DNA of 40,196 nucleotides, taken from an uncultured Oxalobacteraceae bacterium (GTDB lineage: Bacteria; Pseudomonadota; Gammaproteobacteria; Burkholderiales; Burkholderiaceae_D). Below, one piece after another: positions 35,557 to 40,196 of the stretch. Numbering within the stretch: the stretch's first letter is position 1; every line of letters starts with the position of its first letter. Under the pieces are notes generated by a model. It did no database searches and was not told the DNA's origin. It was given only the letters and a program-made list of their open reading frames with translations. The DNA lies in the NCBI GenBank assembly GCA_903914535.1, contig CAIWPG010000145.1:1-40196 (forward strand), in the 5' to 3' direction. Position numbers and translations under genes: made by a program.

Positions 35557-36667
35557 CGGTACCGGCACTTAAGTCCGAAGTTAATTCCGGGGTTAATTCC
35601 TGCGATAACACCGCTACGCACTTTTTTTCTGCCGCAGCACGGGATCTGACCGGTACAGGCTGATGAATTGCTTTGCTGCTCTGCCGGACTGTCTTCACTA
35701 GCGCAGGGGAGACACCGGCCGACCCGGCCAATGCTGATGATTTGACGGATTTAGTTGCCTTGGATGCTTTGGACAACTTAATCGGTTTAGCCGGTTTTCG
35801 CACCCGAATTTTTACATTGCCCACGCCCGGACTACCCGCATTTATATCCGGAAAACCGGACAATGCCAGCGCCTCCAGACGCGACGTAATTACCTGACAA
35901 TATTCCGGGTTCAATTCAAATCCGGCAAAATCACGCCCGCACCGTTTTGCTGCTACGGCAGTCGTGCCACTCCCCATAAACGGATCAAATACAACGCCGC
36001 CAGGCGGACAGGATGCTTTGATCATGCGCTCAATAATTTCCAGCGGCTTTTGGGTCGGATGCTCTGCACGTTCGGGACATTCCCGATGCAACCGTGAAAC
36101 ACTCCAGACATCTTTCGGGTTATATCCCAGCTCAAGCCATTTTGAGCCTTCAAAAATTTTTCTGGATCGGGCTTTTTTTGTTACTGCATCGTAAGGGATA
36201 CGTATGGCATCCAGATCAAAATAATAATCGCGCCCCTGCACAAAAAATCCCACGGTATCATGCACCGAAGAATAACGCCGGATACCGCCCCCCATGGAAG
36301 GTACCCGGCGATCCCAGATAATTTCATTCAACATAGTCAGATGCTGCTTGAGCATGACAAAAATTTCAGGCGAAAAACGCCAGGTCAGAAAAATATAGAG
36401 ACTGCCGTTCGGTTTTAATTTTGGCAAAGCACTGACTATCCACTCCTGCGTCCAGGCCAGATAATCCTGCTCCTCCAGTTTGTCCGAATTATTCCCGTAA
36501 TCTTTGCCTAACCCATACGGCGGGTCGGTCAGAATCAAATCAATACTGCCATCAGGAATCAGTGACATATGCGCTAACGCATCGCCTGTAATAACCCGGT
36601 TGCGCCAGAGCGCATCACCGGGCTGACACAACTCCTTAGTCACTATATTAATCGGATTTTCATTCAT
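35534..36667 (-). CDS. DNA methyltransferase (N6-adenine or N4-cytosine, beta-type order) inside the his operon
   Basis: A 377-aa SAM-dependent DNA methyltransferase. Catalytic motif IV is DPPYGLG (48-54) and comes before the SAM-binding motif [15 protein letters not shown] (FMGSGT at 230-235), the beta-class order. [14 protein letters not shown] near 205 is motif X-like. The target-recognition region lies between. DPPY is usual for N6-adenine enzymes; the recognition sequence cannot be read from the protein. Residues from about 290 form a Lys/Ser/Ala/Val-rich tail that is not part of the fold. No restriction gene is nearby, so it looks orphan. Its ATG overlaps the hisD stop (ATGA), coupling it to histidine genes. 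Confidence 0.92.
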   Translation of the reverse strand: MNENPINIVTKELCQPGDALWRNRVITGDALAHMSLIPDGSIDLILTDPPYGLGKDYGNNSDKLEEQDYLAWTQEWIVSALPKLKPNGSLYIFLTWRFSPEIFVMLKQHLTMLNEIIWDRRVPSMGGGIRRYSSVHDTVGFFVQGRDYYFDLDAIRIPYDAVTKKARSRKIFEGSKWLELGYNPKDVWSVSRLHRECPERAEHPTQKPLEIIERMIKASCPPGGVVFDPFMGSGTTAVAAKRCGRDFAGFELNPEYCQVITSRLEALALSGFPDINAGSPGVGNVKIRVRKPAKPIKLSKASKATKSVKSSALAGSAGVSPALVKTVRQSSKAIHQPVPVRSRAAAEKKCVAVLSQELTPELTSDLSAGTGTDLVSE

Positions 36668-38019
36668 TTCAGACGAAGTTCAGCTGAGCGCGCGTGCGCA
36701 GGCAAACCTTCACCGCAGGCCAGCTCTGCTGCCATTTTCCCTAATGTCTGCGCACCTGCCTGACTGACATGAATAATGCTGCTGCGCTTCTGAAAGTCGT
36801 AGACGCCCAAGGGTGATGAAAAACGTGCCGTGCGTGAAGTCGGCAATACATGGTTGGGGCCGGCACAATAATCACCCAATGCTTCCGATGAATAACGCCC
36901 CAGGAACAGTGCGCCGCCATGACGCACCTTATCCGCCCACTGCTGTGGATCCAGCGCCGATATTTCAACGTGTTCGGCAGCGATGGCATTAGCGATCTGG
37001 CATGCTTCATCCATATCACGAACTAAAATCAATGCACCGCGATTAGTCAGTGACGTGCGAATAACTTCATGACGCGGCATAGTGCCAATCAATCTGGCAA
37101 TACTTTGCTCTACTGCTTCGATATAATCAGCATCCGGGCACAGCAGTATGGATTGTGCCAGCTCATCGTGTTCTGCCTGCGAAAATAAATCCATCGCCAC
37201 CCAATCGGGATCGGTGCTACCGTCACACAACACTAAAATCTCAGACGGACCGGCAATCATATCAATACCGACCGTACCAAAAACACGGCGTTTAGCGGCG
37301 GCCACATAAGCATTGCCCGGCCCGACGATTTTATCTACCGCAGGAATAGTCTGTGTTCCGTAGGCCAGCGCCGCTACTGCCTGTGCTCCGCCGATAGTAA
37401 ACACCCGGTCCACGCCGGAAATAGCCGCTGCGGCCAGCACCAATTGGTTTTTTACACCGTCAGGAGTAGGCACAACCATAATTATTTCAGCTACGCCAGC
37501 CACTTTGGCCGGAATCGCATTCATCAGCACCGAAGACGGATAAGCAGCCTTACCCCCTGGTACGTAAATACCAACCCGATCCAGCGGAGTCACTTTTTGT
37601 CCCAACACAGTACCATCGGCTTCGGTATAGCTAAAACCGGCCGAACCACATTCCTGCTTTTGAACTTCATGGTAGGCACGTACCCGCTGCGCGGCAAACT
37701 CAAGCGCCAGACGACGCTCCGGCGACAAACCAGCCAGGGCCGCCTGCATTTCTTCTTGACTGATTTCCAGTGCCACAACGCTATCGGCCTGCAAACGATC
37801 AAACTGATTGGTCGCTGTCAGTACGGCTGCGTCACCATGCTTTCGCACATCAGATAAAATCCGGATTACCGCATGTTCAATAGCATCATTCTGCGTAGCT
37901 TCAAAGGCTAGTATGGCAGACAGGCGCGCCTGAAAATCAGCATCACCGGCATTAAGTCTGGTAATAGGAAGCACATCAAAAACCGGGGTATTGGCAGTGT
38001 CGGGCATCAGATCGGACAT
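36664..38019 (-). CDS. hisD: Histidinol dehydrogenase HisD
   Basis: A 451-aa zinc enzyme that oxidises histidinol to histidine in two NAD-dependent steps. Family blocks are [95 protein letters not shown] and [20 protein letters not shown]. The length is slightly above the usual 430, with an N-terminal extension. It starts 14 bases after hisG, and its stop overlaps the methyltransferase start. Confidence 0.98.
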   Translation of the reverse strand: MSDLMPDTANTPVFDVLPITRLNAGDADFQARLSAILAFEATQNDAIEHAVIRILSDVRKHGDAAVLTATNQFDRLQADSVVALEISQEEMQAALAGLSPERRLALEFAAQRVRAYHEVQKQECGSAGFSYTEADGTVLGQKVTPLDRVGIYVPGGKAAYPSSVLMNAIPAKVAGVAEIIMVVPTPDGVKNQLVLAAAAISGVDRVFTIGGAQAVAALAYGTQTIPAVDKIVGPGNAYVAAAKRRVFGTVGIDMIAGPSEILVLCDGSTDPDWVAMDLFSQAEHDELAQSILLCPDADYIEAVEQSIARLIGTMPRHEVIRTSLTNRGALILVRDMDEACQIANAIAAEHVEISALDPQQWADKVRHGGALFLGRYSSEALGDYCAGPNHVLPTSRTARFSSPLGVYDFQKRSSIIHVSQAGAQTLGKMAAELACGEGLPAHARSAELRLK

Positions 38020-38033
38020 AATATAAGGTCAGC

Positions 38034-38696
38034 TTAAATAACGTTAAGTGAAGCAGCTTCAAAGGCTGCCAGGATAGGTTGCAGGTATTCGCGTTTCAGT
38101 TTAAACGCTGCCTGGTTCACAATCAACCGGGAAGAAATATCCATGATTTTTTCGACTTCCACCAAACGATTGGCACGCAAGGTATTTCCGGTACTGACCA
38201 GATCAACAATCACATCCGACAAGCCGACTAAGGGTGCCAATTCCATAGAACCGTACAGCTTAATCAAATCCACGTGCACACCCTTGCTGGCAAAATGACG
38301 GCGCGCAATTTCAACATACTTGGTCGCTACCCGCAAACGGGCACCATGACGTACCGCACTGGCATAATCAAAACCTTCTTCAACAGCCACCGACATACGG
38401 CATTTGGCAATTTGCAGATCAACCGGCTGATACAAGCCCTCACCGCCATGCTCAATCAGGACATCTTTACCTGCCACGCCAAAATCAGCTGCACCATATT
38501 GCACATAAGTCGGCACATCGGATGCACGCACAATAATCACACGCAGAGCAGCGTCGGTTGTCTGTAAAATTAATTTACGCGATGTTTCAGGATCTTCGGT
38601 GACCGTGATCCCGGCGGCCTGCAATAAAGGCAGCGTATCATCAAAAATACGGCCTTTGGACAAGGCCAGGGTAAGTTGCTTAGTCTGCTGACTCAT
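38034..38696 (-). CDS. hisG: ATP phosphoribosyltransferase, short form HisG
   Basis: A 220-aa enzyme for the first histidine step, condensing ATP and PRPP. Marks are [86 protein letters not shown]. The C-terminal regulatory domain of the 300-aa long form is missing, so it belongs to the short class that needs HisZ as regulatory partner; hisZ is not in the window. First his gene of the row, ten bases after murA. Confidence 0.97.
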   Translation of the reverse strand: MSQQTKQLTLALSKGRIFDDTLPLLQAAGITVTEDPETSRKLILQTTDAALRVIIVRASDVPTYVQYGAADFGVAGKDVLIEHGGEGLYQPVDLQIAKCRMSVAVEEGFDYASAVRHGARLRVATKYVEIARRHFASKGVHVDLIKLYGSMELAPLVGLSDVIVDLVSTGNTLRANRLVEVEKIMDISSRLIVNQAAFKLKREYLQPILAAFEAASLNVI

Positions 38697-38706
38697 GATA
38701 TTCGAC

Positions 38707-39966
38707 TCATTTCACACGTTGAATGTTGGCACCCAGGCCGGATAACTTCACTTCCATACGGTCGTAGCCACGATCCAGATGGTAAATACGATCTATCAGC
38801 GTTTCACCCTGCGCCGCCAGCCCGGCAATCACCAGGCAGGCAGAAGCACGCAAATCGGTTGCCATCACAGGAGCACCGATCAGCTTATTCATGCCACGCA
38901 CCAAAGCAGTATGACCCTCAATTTCAATTGCAGCACCAAGACGATTTAACTCTTGCACATGCATAAAACGATTTTCAAAAATCGTTTCCGTCACATGACT
39001 GGTGCCTTGTGCTACGCAATTCAATGCCATAAACTGCGCTTGCATATCAGTCGGAAAGCCGGGATATTCAGTGGTACGGAAGCTGACGGCAGCGGGACGC
39101 GCCGACATTTGAATATGAAGACTATCTTTCCCTGCGATACCAGCCGTAATCAGTGCGCCTGCTTCACGCAATTTATCAATGGCCACATCCAGGATATCAA
39201 CGCGGGTATTTTTGAGGACAACATCACCACCGGTGGCAGCCACGGCACATAAAAAGGTAGCCGCTTCAACCCGGTCAGAAATAATGTTATGTTGTGCGCC
39301 ATGCAAATTAGCGACGCCCTGAATAACCAGACGCGAAGTGCCGATGCCACTGATTTTGGCACCCATGGCAACCAGCATCACAGCCAGATCAACTACTTCG
39401 GGTTCACATGCCGCATTTTCTAAAATGGTTTCGCCTTCGGCCAGGGTCGCAGCCATCAGCAAATTTTCAGTACCGGTAACCGTAATCATGTCGGTCACAA
39501 TACGCGCACCTTTAAGCTTTTTCGCTTTAGCGTGAATATAACCGGCTTCAATAGTAATTTCAGCACCCATGGCCTGCAGGCCTTTAATATGCTGATCAAC
39601 AGGACGGGCACCAATAGCGCAGCCGCCCGGCAAAGAGACTTTTGCTTCACCAAAACGCGCCAGCAACGGACCCAGCGCCAGAATAGAAGCGCGCATGGTT
39701 TTTACCAGATCGTAAGGCGCTTCCAGCCGGTTGATCTGTCCGCCATTGAGCGTAATCGCATTTTTATCCGATGTCATGCGCAAGCCCATTTGACTGAGCA
39801 ACTTTTCCATCGTGGATACGTCGTTGAGCAATGGTAAATTGGTGAGATGAACATCATCACTCGTCAATAAACCCGCACATAAAATCGGCAGTGCCGCATT
39901 TTTTGCGCCCGATATGAAGACTTCTCCGTTTAAACGCGAACCACCGGTAATGAGTAATTTATCCAT
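38707..39966 (-). CDS. murA: UDP-N-acetylglucosamine 1-carboxyvinyltransferase MurA
   Basis: A 419-aa cytoplasmic enzyme for the first committed peptidoglycan step, transferring enolpyruvate from PEP to UDP-GlcNAc. The active-site cysteine, the fosfomycin target, is in [16 protein letters not shown] near residue 117. Other blocks are [74 protein letters not shown] and [15 protein letters not shown]. The start MDKLLITGG overlaps the bolA-family stop by one base (TAATG). The his genes follow. Confidence 0.98.
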   Translation of the reverse strand: MDKLLITGGSRLNGEVFISGAKNAALPILCAGLLTSDDVHLTNLPLLNDVSTMEKLLSQMGLRMTSDKNAITLNGGQINRLEAPYDLVKTMRASILALGPLLARFGEAKVSLPGGCAIGARPVDQHIKGLQAMGAEITIEAGYIHAKAKKLKGARIVTDMITVTGTENLLMAATLAEGETILENAACEPEVVDLAVMLVAMGAKISGIGTSRLVIQGVANLHGAQHNIISDRVEAATFLCAVAATGGDVVLKNTRVDILDVAIDKLREAGALITAGIAGKDSLHIQMSARPAAVSFRTTEYPGFPTDMQAQFMALNCVAQGTSHVTETIFENRFMHVQELNRLGAAIEIEGHTALVRGMNKLIGAPVMATDLRASACLVIAGLAAQGETLIDRIYHLDRGYDRMEVKLSGLGANIQRVK

Positions 39967-40196
39967 TATTGCTTAAACTCATCAGGCGTAAGGGTTTTCA
40001 TAGAAAGTGCATGAATCTCTGCACGCATACGCTCACCCAATACCGCGTATACCATTTGATGCCGTGCAATTAAACGCTTGCCTGCGAATGCTTCAGCCAC
40101 AATAATAGCTTCGTAGCGTTTAGTATTGTCTAAAACGGCTGGTACGTAGTAGGGTGTACCGTCAGGGGCGATGGTTAAACCATACTCGTCTACACG
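39966..40196 (-). CDS. BolA-family protein, C-terminal part (runs off window)
   Basis: Not in the ORF track because the window edge cuts it. The minus strand from 40196 reads [13 protein letters not shown]..., followed by [20 protein letters not shown] and [20 protein letters not shown], and ends TLTPDEFKQ. The [12 protein letters not shown] block and ALSMKTLTP end mark a BolA/IbaG protein, which usually partners a monothiol glutaredoxin in iron-sulfur and iron handling. Between PDG and YEAIIV about 14 residues ([14 protein letters not shown]) appear extra compared with the familiar DGxHF-type loop. Its TAA shares one base with the murA ATG. The N-terminus is outside the window. Confidence 0.85.
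   Translation of the reverse strand, partial: RVDEYGLTIAPDGTPYYVPAVLDNTKRYEAIIVAEAFAGKRLIARHQMVYAVLGERMRAEIHALSMKTLTPDEFKQ

Noticed and set aside
35534-36667. Methyltransferase as part of a restriction-modification or phage-defence island
   Set aside because: It is flanked on both sides by his genes with tight coupling to hisD, and no endonuclease, helicase, integrase or other defence gene is near.

Overview
The window reads as a chromosomal segment of a betaproteobacterium of the order Burkholderiales, most like Oxalobacteraceae. This rests on gene order and protein motifs only; no database was searched. The order bolA-murA-hisG-hisD-(...)-hisC-hisB-hisH-hisA-hisF-hisI-hisE-hinT-tatA-tatB-tatC, a convergent DegQ/DegS-type protease, mscL, petABC-sspAB and a tRNA-Thr is the arrangement known from that order. 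Base composition looks near 50% GC by eye, with AT-rich gaps. No insertion sequence, prophage, integrase, CRISPR array or rRNA is visible.

Layout, left to right. 1-382: 5' end of valS (minus). 0.7-5.4 kb: an RhtA-like exporter, then slyD coupled to a J-domain mini-protein and an acidic protein of unknown family, then a coupled pair of unknown proteins (256 and 410 aa). 5.4-10.5 kb: thiamine block, with a TPP riboswitch before thiC, then thiS, thiG, thiD and thiE. 10.5-14.1 kb: uvrD and a putative Na+/H+ antiporter. 14.1-15.3 kb: a small HTH regulator and a very AT-rich gap with promoter-like sites. 15.3-21.1 kb: two convergent c-di-GMP enzymes (GAF-PAS-PAS-GGDEF-EAL, and a membrane protein with a periplasmic binding domain). 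21.1-22.0 kb: a stretch with no convincing gene. 22.0-26.2 kb (minus): tRNA-Thr, sspB, sspA and petC-petB-petA. 26.5-28.3 kb: mscL and the protease. 28.4-40.2 kb (minus): tatCBA, hinT, the histidine operon, murA and a BolA-family gene cut by the window edge.

How the genes work together. The thi genes make both halves of thiamine: ThiC and ThiD make the pyrimidine, ThiS and ThiG take part in making the thiazole, and ThiE joins them. The sulfur and glycine-oxidation partners (ThiF, ThiO or ThiH) are not here. The his genes cover the pathway except histidinol-phosphate phosphatase and HisZ, the partner expected for the short HisG. petABC encodes the cytochrome bc1 complex; its Rieske subunit carries a twin-arginine motif, and tatABC lies about 3 kb away.

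The least ordinary items are an orphan-looking DNA methyltransferase translationally coupled inside the his operon (ATGA overlap with hisD) with a repeat-built C-terminal tail; the unrecognised gene set at 2.3-5.4 kb, which contains two identical TTGA stop/start overlaps; a mutually exclusive pairing behind the TPP riboswitch that could mask the thiC ribosome binding site; operator-like repeats in the AT-rich gaps; and a series of intercistronic hairpins without U-tracts. No clear defence system or obviously novel machine was found. The 2.3-5.4 kb cluster is the best place to look for undescribed biology.
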